Positions 1 through 6,961 of a DNA stretch of 8,124 bases are shown piece after piece; the stretch's first letter is position 1, and every line of letters begins with the position of its first letter. The notes below the pieces were generated by a model. It was not told the origin of the DNA and did no database searches. It saw only the letters and a list, made by a program, of their open reading frames with translations. The translations under genes and the position numbers were made by a program. Origin of the DNA: Planctomycetaceae bacterium (lineage in GTDB: Bacteria; Planctomycetota; Planctomycetia; Planctomycetales; Planctomycetaceae); contig JAESQE010000586.1 in the NCBI GenBank assembly GCA_016765335.1, forward strand, positions 1 through 8,124, in the 5' to 3' direction.

Positions 1-1
1 A

Positions 2-64
2 ACGCACGTGTTCGGCTCATCGTTAAACGATGAATTTCGCTTTGTCGGGATATGGTTGACGTGA
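2..64 (+). CDS. Possible 3' end of an unknown protein (partial)
   Basis: An open frame enters from the left edge and encodes about 20 residues ending FRFVGIWLT before a TGA at 62-64. The third codon positions are GC-rich, as expected of coding sequence here, and the other two plus frames close earlier. Too little remains to recognise a family. A minus-strand frame starting with ATG at 75-73 is also open to the window edge, so the strand is uncertain. A short palindrome (17-33) lies inside it. Confidence 0.3.
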   Translation, partial: THVFGSSLNDEFRFVGIWLT

Positions 65-206
65 ACACCAATCATTGCTTGCCCGGCATAATCGATACAT
101 ATTTCTTTTCTGGTACCTTTGTCACTACCCGTATTTCCCCCAATGCAAGGGATTTGATTGAAATATAGGCAAACTGGGGCAAGGAAACCGAACAGAAGGT
201 GTGAAG

Positions 207-332
207 ATGGCGATAACAGGTGTTACGGGACGTATGCAAAGCATGGCTAAGCAGGGGGCAATGTTACTTCTCGACAACTTCGTGATCAAAATGATCTCAA
301 CTACCAATCCGTTGAAAAATGTTCATTGCTGA
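207..332 (+). CDS. Possible small hypothetical protein, 41 aa
   Basis: This short frame starts at ATG 207, has GAAGG (195-199) seven bases upstream as a plausible ribosome binding site, and ends at TGA 330-332. The product would be a small basic peptide beginning MAITGVTGRMQ and containing a hydrophobic run around AMLLLDNFVIKMI (residues 18-30). It resembles no family I know. It lies 68 bases before the start of the repeat protein at 401 on the same strand, so co-transcription is possible. Because it is short and a minus-strand frame is also open across 125-307, it may be chance. The rest of 65-400 shows no gene, RNA or repeat that I can support. Confidence 0.22.
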   Translation: MAITGVTGRMQSMAKQGAMLLLDNFVIKMISTTNPLKNVHC

Positions 333-387
333 GATGGATTTAATTTTGTAGCGGGCCACTGGTCAACAACACTACTCCTAATCGGTT

Positions 388-393
388 GGAGGA
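388..393 (+). promoter_or_regulatory. Shine-Dalgarno site fixing the GTG start at 401
   Basis: GGAGGA lies seven bases before GTG 401, which is ideal spacing. The same open frame could be read from a TTG at 386, but that codon overlaps the ribosome binding site itself, so GTG 401 is the better start. The next in-frame ATG is at 416. Confidence 0.7.
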
Positions 394-400
394 TAATCAA

Positions 401-1651
401 GTGGGAACATCAGGTATGAAATTCACACATTCAGCTCATATTATGCCAAAGGCAAAGCCAGTAGATAATAATCGTCCGGTCATGTGGGGAATGCTCACCG
501 CGGGATTGGCAATCGGATTCATGGGCATGTATTTCTCAGTGACTCGCCCGATGTCGATGCGAATGCAAATGGTGGAGTCGAATCTTTCGTTGATGCAGGC
601 AGAGATGCATCAATTGGTTGGCACGCGAGATAACATCTGGAAGACGAACGATTTGCTGACAGGTCTGCGTCAGCAACAACGTCAGTTGGCGGAAGTTGAG
701 CAGTCGCTTGTTGCCATTAAGCAAGTGAATAACGAAGTGATTGCACTTTCCTCGAATCATGAATTGGCGATGCGGACAATTCATGAAGTAGAAACTTTGC
801 AGACAGCTTTGATTGAAAACAAGAGCAGCATGGCTCAATCTCGCGAAGTGATTGCAAACATCGCAATGCTTCAACAAAGTGTTGTCAAATTAGGTTCTTC
901 TGCACAATCTCAGCAATCAGGAATTGTTGCAGCAACAAAGGCCTTAAGCGATGTGGAAAAACTGACTTCTCGCGTGATCAGTCAGAAAGAATTGATTGCC
1001 CAGGCCGATACAGTGATCGATTCTGTTGATGAACTTTCTTCTTTTCTGATTCAGCAAGAAGAACCGCCGTCTGCTTCAAAAAACGTTGTGACTGACATGG
1101 CTGCCTTGCAAGGGGATCTGGTTCGACAAGGGGAAATGATTCCTGTTTCTTTGGACACCGTTCAGAAGATGGCAAGTTTAGAAACAGCACTTGCTGGTCG
1201 CGATCAGGCGACGGTTATGCAGGCAGCCAGCAACCTGAAAGAGATGATGAAGTTTCAGGATGAACTCAGTGCAGGAGGCCAACGAATTACTGATGCGATC
1301 CAGACGATTGAGTTGCTCGAAGGATTTCAGGCGGAGATCGAAATCCAGACCGGGTTACTTTCCAAAATGCGACGCGATTTGATGGAAATCACCTTCTTGG
1401 AATCAACCGTTAACCAGACACTACTGGTTTTGAAGCCGTTGATCCAGCTGAGTGACTTACGACGCATGAGTAACACAGAAATTCGTGAAGCAGCTCGTGT
1501 AATTCTGGATCGCCGAACGGCTGACAGTCGCAGCGATAAGAATAGGACACCGGAAAAGATTGCAGAGCGGAAAATCGAATCGCCCAAAATCTCAACCGAG
1601 GGCACCTCAACGCAAGAGCAAGTTGTTCCCGCTCCGACAGATCTTGAGTAG
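401..1651 (+). CDS. Membrane-anchored alpha-helical repeat protein, unknown function
   Basis: The product is 416 aa and belongs to no family I recognise. After a short polar N-terminus there is one clear hydrophobic segment at about residues 27-48 (VMWGMLTAGLAIGFMGMYFSV). The rest is almost entirely helical, rich in Q, E, L, S and A, so the expected topology is a single anchor with a long helical domain on one side of the membrane. From about residue 105 to 325 the protein is built of units of about 24 residues with the shared core [DENSK]-[VIM]-x-x-L-x-x-x-[LV]-[IV]; unit starts are near 105, 129, 153, 184, 208, 232, 256, 281 and 302. The last 45 residues are charged, proline-containing and probably disordered. 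The layout recalls the helical signalling or periplasmic domains of chemoreceptor-like and tethering proteins, but no HAMP, MCP or kinase motif is seen. The start at GTG 401 is chosen by its ribosome binding site. It faces the TPR gene tail to tail. Confidence 0.88.
   Translation: MGTSGMKFTHSAHIMPKAKPVDNNRPVMWGMLTAGLAIGFMGMYFSVTRPMSMRMQMVESNLSLMQAEMHQLVGTRDNIWKTNDLLTGLRQQQRQLAEVEQSLVAIKQVNNEVIALSSNHELAMRTIHEVETLQTALIENKSSMAQSREVIANIAMLQQSVVKLGSSAQSQQSGIVAATKALSDVEKLTSRVISQKELIAQADTVIDSVDELSSFLIQQEEPPSASKNVVTDMAALQGDLVRQGEMIPVSLDTVQKMASLETALAGRDQATVMQAASNLKEMMKFQDELSAGGQRITDAIQTIELLEGFQAEIEIQTGLLSKMRRDLMEITFLESTVNQTLLVLKPLIQLSDLRRMSNTEIREAARVILDRRTADSRSDKNRTPEKIAERKIESPKISTEGTSTQEQVVPAPTDLE
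713..1375 (+). repeat. Coding region of nine degenerate 24-residue helical repeats
   Basis: The translated units share a hydrophobic residue at unit positions 2, 5, 9 and usually 10, and another near position 23. Examples of unit cores are EVETLQTALIEN, NIAMLQQSVVKL, DVEKLTSRVISQ, SVDELSSFLIQQ and DMAALQGDLVRQ. Spacing between units is 24, 24, 31, 24, 24, 24, 25 and 21 residues. A further weak unit may precede them at 641-712. The repeats are visible in protein only; the DNA has diverged. Confidence 0.6.
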
Positions 1652-1660
1652 GAAACTGGT

Positions 1661-1696
1661 TCTCCCCCTTACAAAGGGGGAGTTAGAGGGGGTTTA
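1661..1696. repeat. C/G-rich palindromic element, REP-like
   Basis: CTCCCCCTT (1662-1670) and AAGGGGGAG (1674-1682) form a perfect 9-bp stem with an ACA loop, followed by a G-rich tail TTAGAGGGGGTTT (1684-1696). It begins 10 bases after the stop codon of the repeat protein. Elements of this look (C-run, short loop, G-run, then a TTAGAGGGGG-like tail) occur as dispersed intergenic palindromes in many bacterial genomes. That is recalled general knowledge, and only one copy is present here. It could also help terminate or stabilise the upstream transcript, although the T run after it is only three bases. Confidence 0.55.
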
Positions 1697-1722
1697 AGCT
1701 AAGTCTGCTTGAACATCAGATG

Positions 1723-1777
1723 CTACTCAGCAAATTGACTTACGTCCTTGAATTTCTAATCTAACAGGGCTGAGTAG
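1723..1777. repeat. 9-bp inverted repeat between convergent genes
   Basis: CTACTCAGC (1723-1731) is exactly complementary in inverted order to GCTGAGTAG (1769-1777), with 37 bases between. It lies between the palindromic element and the terminator hairpin. Its role is unknown and it may be chance. Confidence 0.35.
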
Positions 1778-1790
1778 GGGATGGGCAAAC

Positions 1791-1824
1791 AAAGCCGTGC
1801 ACTTAAAATGTGCACGGCTTTTGT
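1791..1824 (-). terminator. Strong hairpin terminator, possibly bidirectional
   Basis: AAAGCCGTGCAC (1791-1802) and GTGCACGGCTTT (1810-1821) form a perfect 12-bp stem around a 7-base loop. Read on the minus strand the hairpin begins 9 bases after the stop codon of the TPR gene and ends in GGCTTTGTTTG. Read on the plus strand it ends in GGCTTTTGTTCG, so it could also stop read-through from the repeat protein gene 140 bases upstream. The T tracts are short on both sides, but the stem is strong and well placed. Confidence 0.8.
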
Positions 1825-1830
1825 TCGTAT

Positions 1831-3255
1831 TTATTCAGAAAGTTTCTCTAATCGGGTTCGGACATCTTTGTAGTCGTAATCGACTGCCAGGATTTCGCCG
1901 TAATGATCCTCGGATTTTTTGGGTTGCTTAGCTTGTTCGTAAATGCGCCCTAAGTAGTAATGGACATCTTTGAATAATTCTTCATTTTCTTCATACGAGA
2001 GTTTCGGCAGCGATTTGACAAACTGTCTTTCTGCCAGTTTCGGCTTGTTATCTTGAAGAAAACATTTTCCAAGCGAGGCCAATGATTCGACTTCCACCCG
2101 GGGATCGAGGCTAGCCTGTTGGTAAAGTGGAATGGCATCGCTCCAGCGTTTGAGCCGATGGTATCGCTTGGCAAGATCAAATTTGATGCGTTTGTTTTGG
2201 GGGTAACGTACAGTCCGCTCTGCAAAGACTTTGATTTCGCGATCGAGTAAGGTTCGGGAAAGTTTGCCGACTTGTTTTTTTAGTTCTTGATCGTCTGGAG
2301 ATGCCTGGGCATCATTTTTGGCGATCTTGATTTCGCTTTCAAGTTCCTTCAATTCGAGATCTTCGATCAATTCTTTGATGTTTTGATCTGAATCGGATAG
2401 TTCGTAAGCTTGCTGATAAGTTTGCTTGGCTTGTTCAAGTTGCCCTTTGTCTTTGTATAACTCAGCCAGTTTTAGATACAGTTCAATACTTTTGGGATCT
2501 TTACGAATCGCGTGCTGCAAGTCTTTCTCGGGATCCATGCCCGGTGCATCGGTATTCTGTTTTCCGGAAGTGGCCCTCAGTTTTTTACTAATTTCGTGTG
2601 CGGGCATGACATCTCGCGTGGACGAGGCATCGTCAAAGCCAGCGCTGACGCGTGCGTGTTCAAACTCACAAGCAGTGACGTTGCTGCGTGCATCGCCATC
2701 GTTCGGGTTCAGTTTGTGAACTCTTTTCCAGACAACAGCTGCTTCCTGGAACTGCTCGTTGGTTTGCAACAACTGTGCGAATTCGCGTTGCAGATTAATA
2801 TTTTCCGGGTCACCCCCCGGCCCAACTGCCACCTGATAGGCAAACACGGCAACAGTATTATAGTCTCGCCGGTGACAGGCATCTCCCACGGTGGCATTTA
2901 ATGTTGAATCCCAGGGATTGATCAGCAAACCTTCCTCTGCAATTTTATCGACTTCGTCCCACTTCTTTTTTGATTTCGCAAGTGAGAGCTTTGCTTTGAT
3001 CTTCATCATTTTCGGGCGAGACATCATCCCCGCCCCTTTGAGATTGTTCTTGTATTTCTTGAATGCCGAAGTCCGAAGCGATTGTCTGTAGGCGAGATTA
3101 TTGGGGACCAGCATGACCGACTTATGAAACATTTCGGTAGCGTAGTCAAAGTTTTCGCTATTGATCGCTTGAGAACCCTTTTGCCAGCAAAGCTTTGCAA
3201 TATCTTCAGCAGAACTCATCTTCTGTACTTTCTGGTAGTGGTTATCGACCTGCAT
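1831..3255 (-). CDS. Tetratricopeptide repeat (TPR) protein, cytoplasmic
   Basis: The 474-aa product has several TPR-type helix pairs. The clearest is at residues 255-288 (IELYLKLAELYKDKGQLEQA...). Others are near 20-56, 151-186, 354-386, 388-420 and a C-terminal one at 427-460 (YYLGRIYEQAKQ). A polar, probably flexible linker spans about 205-245, and a charged helical stretch lies at 290-330. There is no signal peptide or membrane segment, so it is probably cytoplasmic. TPR domains bind proteins; the partner cannot be told from sequence and no enzymatic domain is attached. The start is uncertain: ATG 3255 has no good ribosome binding site, and an in-frame ATG at 3219 (residue 13, MSSAEDIAKL) is an alternative that keeps all repeats. 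The gene ends just before a strong terminator and appears to be transcribed alone. Confidence 0.9.
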   Translation of the reverse strand: MQVDNHYQKVQKMSSAEDIAKLCWQKGSQAINSENFDYATEMFHKSVMLVPNNLAYRQSLRTSAFKKYKNNLKGAGMMSRPKMMKIKAKLSLAKSKKKWDEVDKIAEEGLLINPWDSTLNATVGDACHRRDYNTVAVFAYQVAVGPGGDPENINLQREFAQLLQTNEQFQEAAVVWKRVHKLNPNDGDARSNVTACEFEHARVSAGFDDASSTRDVMPAHEISKKLRATSGKQNTDAPGMDPEKDLQHAIRKDPKSIELYLKLAELYKDKGQLEQAKQTYQQAYELSDSDQNIKELIEDLELKELESEIKIAKNDAQASPDDQELKKQVGKLSRTLLDREIKVFAERTVRYPQNKRIKFDLAKRYHRLKRWSDAIPLYQQASLDPRVEVESLASLGKCFLQDNKPKLAERQFVKSLPKLSYEENEELFKDVHYYLGRIYEQAKQPKKSEDHYGEILAVDYDYKDVRTRLEKLSE

Positions 3256-3576
3256 TGTGCGGAAACCGCAGTGACGGGGACGCGATGTTGCAAGAAATTA
3301 TTGATGGTTCTCGCATCCCTGTAGTCTACAGTATATTTCAGCCGAACGGAATAAGACGTGTTTTATCAACAAATACAAGCAGAAAACAAGCGGAAAATCC
3401 TAGAGGAACAGCTTGTAACATCAAAACAACATCGCACTGTGTTAACTATCATCAACGGGCGTAACTACAGATAATGCAAAGAGTTACCAAGGACTGGCAC
3501 GGCTCTGTATTCTTTTTCTCAGTGGAAAATGTGTGTTCATCGGAGGCTCAAACTGAAACGGTACAGAGCATACGTA
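3256..3576. other. Gene-free intergenic region, 321 bp
   Basis: This lies upstream of the TPR gene and downstream of the esterase gene. No convincing coding frame is seen; a plus frame across 3195-3464 overlaps the TPR start and has no family-like content. It contains the palindrome at 3319-3331. An 8-bp inverted pair GCTCTGTA (3502-3509) / TACAGAGC (3562-3569) is 52 bases apart and lacks a T tract, so I do not call it a terminator for the esterase gene. Confidence 0.6.
3319..3335 (-). promoter_or_regulatory. Possible -10 box and overlapping palindrome upstream of the TPR gene
   Basis: On the minus strand TATACT (3335-3330) resembles a sigma-70 -10 box, 74 bases before ATG 3255. It overlaps CTGTAG-T-CTACAG (3319-3331), a palindrome with 6-bp arms and one central base that could be an operator. 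No good -35 box is seen at 16-18 bases, so this is weak. Confidence 0.22.
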
Positions 3577-5760
3577 TCACTTTCCATTGACCGCAATTTG
3601 CATAATCCGTACGGCATGACCAGTACTGAGTTTGTTCTTTTCTTTTGAGATGCGAATTTCGATGTGATGTTTTTTGTTGCTCAATGTTTCTTCCAGCATC
3701 ACTGTTCGTGGATAGTGTAATGCTTTGCTGAAGTGGTGATAAAGATCCTGCGATTTCCAGTGGCCGCCATCAACTCGATATTCGATTGTGCCTGCATCTG
3801 GGCCAGCCAGTACATACAAACCGAAGGCTCGGCCCTGGAAGTCGAATTCAAATTGTGCACCCGGGTCGCTGCTGGTAAGAAATGTGTCCTTTCCAAAACG
3901 AGTACGAAAACTACCTGGGATATTTTTCCAATCTGGTTGATGGAATTTCCATTGCGAATCGGTCGTTGCAAACTTTGGCGAGTTCCAATGCAAAAATTCA
4001 TAATTGCAGGAATCAAGCGGAAGCATCGCCGAAACGTCTTTTAGAGAAGTCGGCCAACTGGTTTCGGTTTGCTTGAGTAATTCAATGACCATGTCGGCTG
4101 CAAGTTTGTTGCCCGGTTTTTTTGGATGCACTCCGCCGTATTGTTCCCAGGTCATCAGGTTGGTTTGGATCAAGTCGGAAAGACAGCCTGCAATGTTAAT
4201 GCTTGAGACGCCGTAGTAACTGGCGATGTGATCGTGCGAGCCACTTGAAATGGGCCATGCGCCTTGGGCGATGGCATCGAGCATTCCAGGATTAGTGAAA
4301 TAAATCAGCACTAAATCGGTCGCTGGACTTTCGCGTTTAACTCTGCGGACCATGCCTTCCATACCACGTACACATCGTTGAGCCGGGTGTGTGGCATCGG
4401 AATCGTCGTTGACTGCTTCTTCGATAAACAACAAGTCGATCTGACCATGTGAAAGGACGTCATCTTTAATGCGTCCGGCTCCGGTTGTTGAACAAGTCGA
4501 TGCAATTCCCGAGCTGATAAAATCGAATTCGGTCTCTGGATATTTTTCTTGAAGCCATTGGCAGACCAGCGGACGAAATCCATTCATCTCGGTAATTGAT
4601 CCACCAAGAAACGCAACGCGTCCGGTTTTTTGTTCTGCAAATTTCTTTTGACAACGCAGCGGCAACTCACGCAGGTGAATATGCTTTTTCAGGATTTCTT
4701 CTTTGGTTTGTGGGGAGGTTGCGATTTGGGCGTCTGTTGCAAAATAGTCGATGCTGGGCGGTCCAACCAAATAACCGATTGAGTTGAGGAATTGATCCAT
4801 TTCACGAGTGGTTTCAACGAAATTTGATACCCCTTGCGGAACCGGAGGCAAAGCTTTTCGTCCAAAGTTGAAGAAGCCATGTGCTTGACCTGCGTGAGAT
4901 CTCATTTGAGAATTGCATTTCAGGGCAACTAATTTTTCGTGAAACAGTTTCGAGCTTGCATAAGGGACTTCTTCGTCTGCTTGTCCGTGAAAAATGATTG
5001 TTGGCGGTAAATGCTTCGAAACATGATGAACAGGCGAAAGTCGCGTGGCTGCAATGTTGATCTTTTCAGCAACTTTCATTTCGAACGATTCAGGAAGCAA
5101 GTCCGAGCCGTCCAGTTCTGCGAGCATCAGAGCCGGGTTAAACAGAACCATTGCATTAGGCTTGGAACTGATTTGTAGATCTTCGGTTGGTTCGTCAAAT
5201 TCAGAAATGGTGCCCGTTGCGGCTGCCAGGTGTCCGCCTGCAGAACCACCTCCGGCTGCAATTCGGTTGGGATCGATACCAAGTCGTTTCGCGTTTTTTC
5301 GCAAGTATCGTATTGCAGACTTTGCATCTGCAATACACGACTGTGGCCACACGCCGTGTTTGTTTTTGACACGGTAATCAGCAGTGACTGCAACCATTCC
5401 GCGGGAGGCAAGATATTCGCAATGCGGGATGAATTGTTTGGGAGTTCCCCCTGCCCAACCGCCGCCAAAAAAGAAGACGATGGCTGGCTTCAATTCATCA
5501 GCAGGATGAGTGGCTGGGTGATAGATGTAGAGAGAAAGTTCGACATCTCCGACCTGCTTGTAAACCTCACGCACGGAACCTTGCATCGGAAGCGGATTAC
5601 CTAAGCCGGGTTGCAGCTTCAACGGACCTGCCACCAGATGATGACTTGGATTCTGCCCTGGTAAAATGGTAGAGAAAACGAGCAGCATCAATATTGCTAA
5701 GGCATTGCAATGCCTATTGCAGGACCGTAATCGCAAAAGTGTCTGAATCGAAAAGAGCAT
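3577..5760 (-). CDS. Secreted two-headed esterase: alpha/beta-hydrolase + SGNH hydrolase
   Basis: The 727-aa product probably deacylates polysaccharide outside the cytoplasm; substrate is inferred. Residues 1-36 look like a signal peptide (basic N-region, hydrophobic core at 20-33). Residues 62-330 are an alpha/beta-hydrolase of the BD-FAE/esterase-lipase type: oxyanion glycines FFGGGW (97-102), nucleophile Ser173 in GGSAG, acid Asp262 in GQADEEVPY and base His294 in QAHGFF. Residues 380-565 are an SGNH/GDSL hydrolase: block I GGSIT with Ser388, block II SSG with Gly418, block III VND with Asn451, block V GGVHP with His545. The usual Asp three residues before that His is Gly542, so a Ser-His dyad is likely. 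Residues 590-727 are a beta-rich domain of the type that accompanies SGNH esterases. The start is supported by GAGGA (5774-5770) nine bases upstream. It follows purC after 118 bases and has its own likely promoter. The whole reading frame appears intact. Confidence 0.9.
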   Translation of the reverse strand: MLFSIQTLLRLRSCNRHCNALAILMLLVFSTILPGQNPSHHLVAGPLKLQPGLGNPLPMQGSVREVYKQVGDVELSLYIYHPATHPADELKPAIVFFFGGGWAGGTPKQFIPHCEYLASRGMVAVTADYRVKNKHGVWPQSCIADAKSAIRYLRKNAKRLGIDPNRIAAGGGSAGGHLAAATGTISEFDEPTEDLQISSKPNAMVLFNPALMLAELDGSDLLPESFEMKVAEKINIAATRLSPVHHVSKHLPPTIIFHGQADEEVPYASSKLFHEKLVALKCNSQMRSHAGQAHGFFNFGRKALPPVPQGVSNFVETTREMDQFLNSIGYLVGPPSIDYFATDAQIATSPQTKEEILKKHIHLRELPLRCQKKFAEQKTGRVAFLGGSITEMNGFRPLVCQWLQEKYPETEFDFISSGIASTCSTTGAGRIKDDVLSHGQIDLLFIEEAVNDDSDATHPAQRCVRGMEGMVRRVKRESPATDLVLIYFTNPGMLDAIAQGAWPISSGSHDHIASYYGVSSINIAGCLSDLIQTNLMTWEQYGGVHPKKPGNKLAADMVIELLKQTETSWPTSLKDVSAMLPLDSCNYEFLHWNSPKFATTDSQWKFHQPDWKNIPGSFRTRFGKDTFLTSSDPGAQFEFDFQGRAFGLYVLAGPDAGTIEYRVDGGHWKSQDLYHHFSKALHYPRTVMLEETLSNKKHHIEIRISKEKNKLSTGHAVRIMQIAVNGK

Positions 5761-5798
5761 CGAAATTCGTCCTCTGAACCAGAATGAAAGATCTGAAA

Positions 5799-5824
5799 AT
5801 TATATGAATACTGACGTATGCCAA
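5799..5824 (-). promoter_or_regulatory. Candidate promoter of the two-headed esterase gene
   Basis: A perfect -10 consensus TATAAT (5804-5799) lies 38 bases before ATG 5760 on the minus strand. A -35-like TTGGCA (5824-5819) is 14 bases upstream of it, which is shorter than usual, so the -35 assignment is doubtful. The site suggests transcription separate from purC. Confidence 0.35.
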
Positions 5825-5860
5825 ACTGAATGAAAATTTGTTCTGTGTCGTCGATCGTGG

Positions 5861-5876
5861 CCTTGTACAGACAAGG
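5861..5876 (-). terminator. Small hairpin just after purC, weak terminator candidate
   Basis: CCTTGT (5861-5866) and ACAAGG (5871-5876) form a 6-bp stem with a 4-base loop, beginning two bases after the purC stop codon. No T tract follows on the minus strand, so intrinsic termination is uncertain. Confidence 0.3.
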
Positions 5877-5878
5877 GG

Positions 5879-6763
5879 TTATCCAACAAATTTCTTGCCG
5901 CTTAAGATTTCGTACGCTTCGAGATATTTTGCTCGTGTGTTCTGGGCGATATCTTCAGGAAGTTCTGGAGGTGGGGAATTGCGATCCCAGGTTGTTGTAA
6001 GCAACCATTCCCTCACATACTGTTTATCGAACGAGAGTTGCGAACGACCGATTTCATAATCGTTTTCGGGCCAAAAGCGTGAACTATCAGGCGTGAGGAC
6101 TTCGTCGATAAGGATGATTTCCCCAGAATCTAAAACGCCGAACTCGAATTTTGTATCAGCCAGAATGATGCCTTTGCTTCGCGCATACTTTGCAGCTTCG
6201 GAATAAATCGCCAAGCTCTTTTCGCGGAGGGTGTTTGAAGTTTCTTCGCCGAGCAGTTCGCAGACTTGCTCGAAAGAAATCGGCATATCGTGCCCTTCGT
6301 CCGCTTTGGTTGAAGGAGTGAAAATCGGTTCGGGCAACTGCTCGCTTTCCTGAAGCCCGGGCGGAAGCTGAACGCCTGAAACGATTCCTGTTTCCTGGTA
6401 ATCAACCCAGCCCGAACCGGAAACATAACCGCGAACGATACATTCGACCGGAAGAACCTTTGTTTTTTTGACCACCATGCTTCGCCCCAGCAATGGCTCG
6501 ATTTCGGTCCCGGCAGGTAATGCCAAGTCGGTGGGGTCAGTTGAGATCAGATGGTGTGCACAATTGATACGATCAAACCAGAACAGACTCAGTTGTGTCA
6601 GAATGCGTCCTTTATCGGGGATGCCCGTGGGCAAAATCCAATCGAATGCACTGATGCGATCTGTAGCGACAATTAACAGAGTATCCCCGAAATCATAGAC
6701 ATCTCGAACTTTCCCTTGTCGTTTGGGGATACCGGGAATTGACGTTTCCAAAACAGCTGACAT
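5879..6763 (-). CDS. purC: Phosphoribosylaminoimidazole-succinocarboxamide synthase (SAICAR synthetase)
   Basis: This enzyme uses ATP to join aspartate to CAIR, giving SAICAR in cytoplasmic de novo purine synthesis. The 294-aa product matches the family throughout: [11 protein letters not shown] (17-27), the nucleotide-binding ATDRISAFD (33-41), PROSITE-type signature 1 [14 protein letters not shown] (104-117), signature 2 LADTKFEFG (201-209) and [11 protein letters not shown] (221-231). It is longer than the roughly 240-aa E. coli-type enzyme. It has the [11 protein letters not shown] (145-155) region typical of the longer, yeast Ade1-like form. The start ATG 6763 is preceded by AGGAA (6777-6773) with good spacing. 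No other purine gene adjoins it, so it appears to be a stand-alone gene. It is divergent from the GH10-like gene and upstream of the esterase on the same strand. Confidence 0.97.
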   Translation of the reverse strand: MSAVLETSIPGIPKRQGKVRDVYDFGDTLLIVATDRISAFDWILPTGIPDKGRILTQLSLFWFDRINCAHHLISTDPTDLALPAGTEIEPLLGRSMVVKKTKVLPVECIVRGYVSGSGWVDYQETGIVSGVQLPPGLQESEQLPEPIFTPSTKADEGHDMPISFEQVCELLGEETSNTLREKSLAIYSEAAKYARSKGIILADTKFEFGVLDSGEIILIDEVLTPDSSRFWPENDYEIGRSQLSFDKQYVREWLLTTTWDRNSPPPELPEDIAQNTRAKYLEAYEILSGKKFVG

Positions 6764-6961
6764 ACTGAATTCTTCCTGTTTTCTTACTCTGTAGGGATCT
6801 CAAATGTCCCTTTCCTGATATAATTTATGCTATCGTATCGTCAGCGTCTCTTGTTGAACATGCTCAGTCGTCTGATTACACTGTTGGATTATCAGGAAGC
6901 TCGTGCTGATCAAGCGGGGCAGAGACGAACTTTGAATAACTACCTGTAGGAATGTCACATC
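6764..6961. other. Divergent intergenic region between purC and the GH10-like gene
   Basis: The 198 bases should hold the promoters of both flanking genes. A TATAAT is present on the plus strand (6819-6824) without a good -35. TTCCTGATA (6812-6820) and TATCAGGAA (6890-6898) form a 9-bp inverted repeat 69 bases apart, which might be an operator pair or chance. No coding frame or structured RNA is evident. Confidence 0.4.
6948..6952 (+). promoter_or_regulatory. Ribosome binding site fixing the start of the GH10-like gene
   Basis: AGGAA lies nine bases before ATG 6962. An in-frame TAG at 6947-6949 rules out any longer start. ATG 6971 is the only close alternative. Confidence 0.6.

Noticed and set aside
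17..33. TCATCG-TTAAA-CGATGA hairpin at the left edge
   Set aside because: The stem is only 6 bp, no T tract follows, and it probably lies inside the tail of a coding region, so it is not called a terminator.
125..307. A 60-codon minus-strand frame
   Set aside because: There is no convincing ribosome binding site and no recognisable content; it lies opposite the slightly better plus-strand small ORF.
2512..2901. A 129-codon plus-strand frame opposite the TPR gene
   Set aside because: It is antisense to well-formed TPR units and looks like a shadow frame.
3195..3464. An 89-codon plus-strand frame across the TPR upstream region
   Set aside because: It overlaps the TPR N-terminus antisense, and its low-complexity product resembles nothing known.
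3502..3569. GCTCTGTA / TACAGAGC inverted pair downstream of the esterase gene
   Set aside because: 8-bp arms 52 bases apart with no T tract are easily due to chance.
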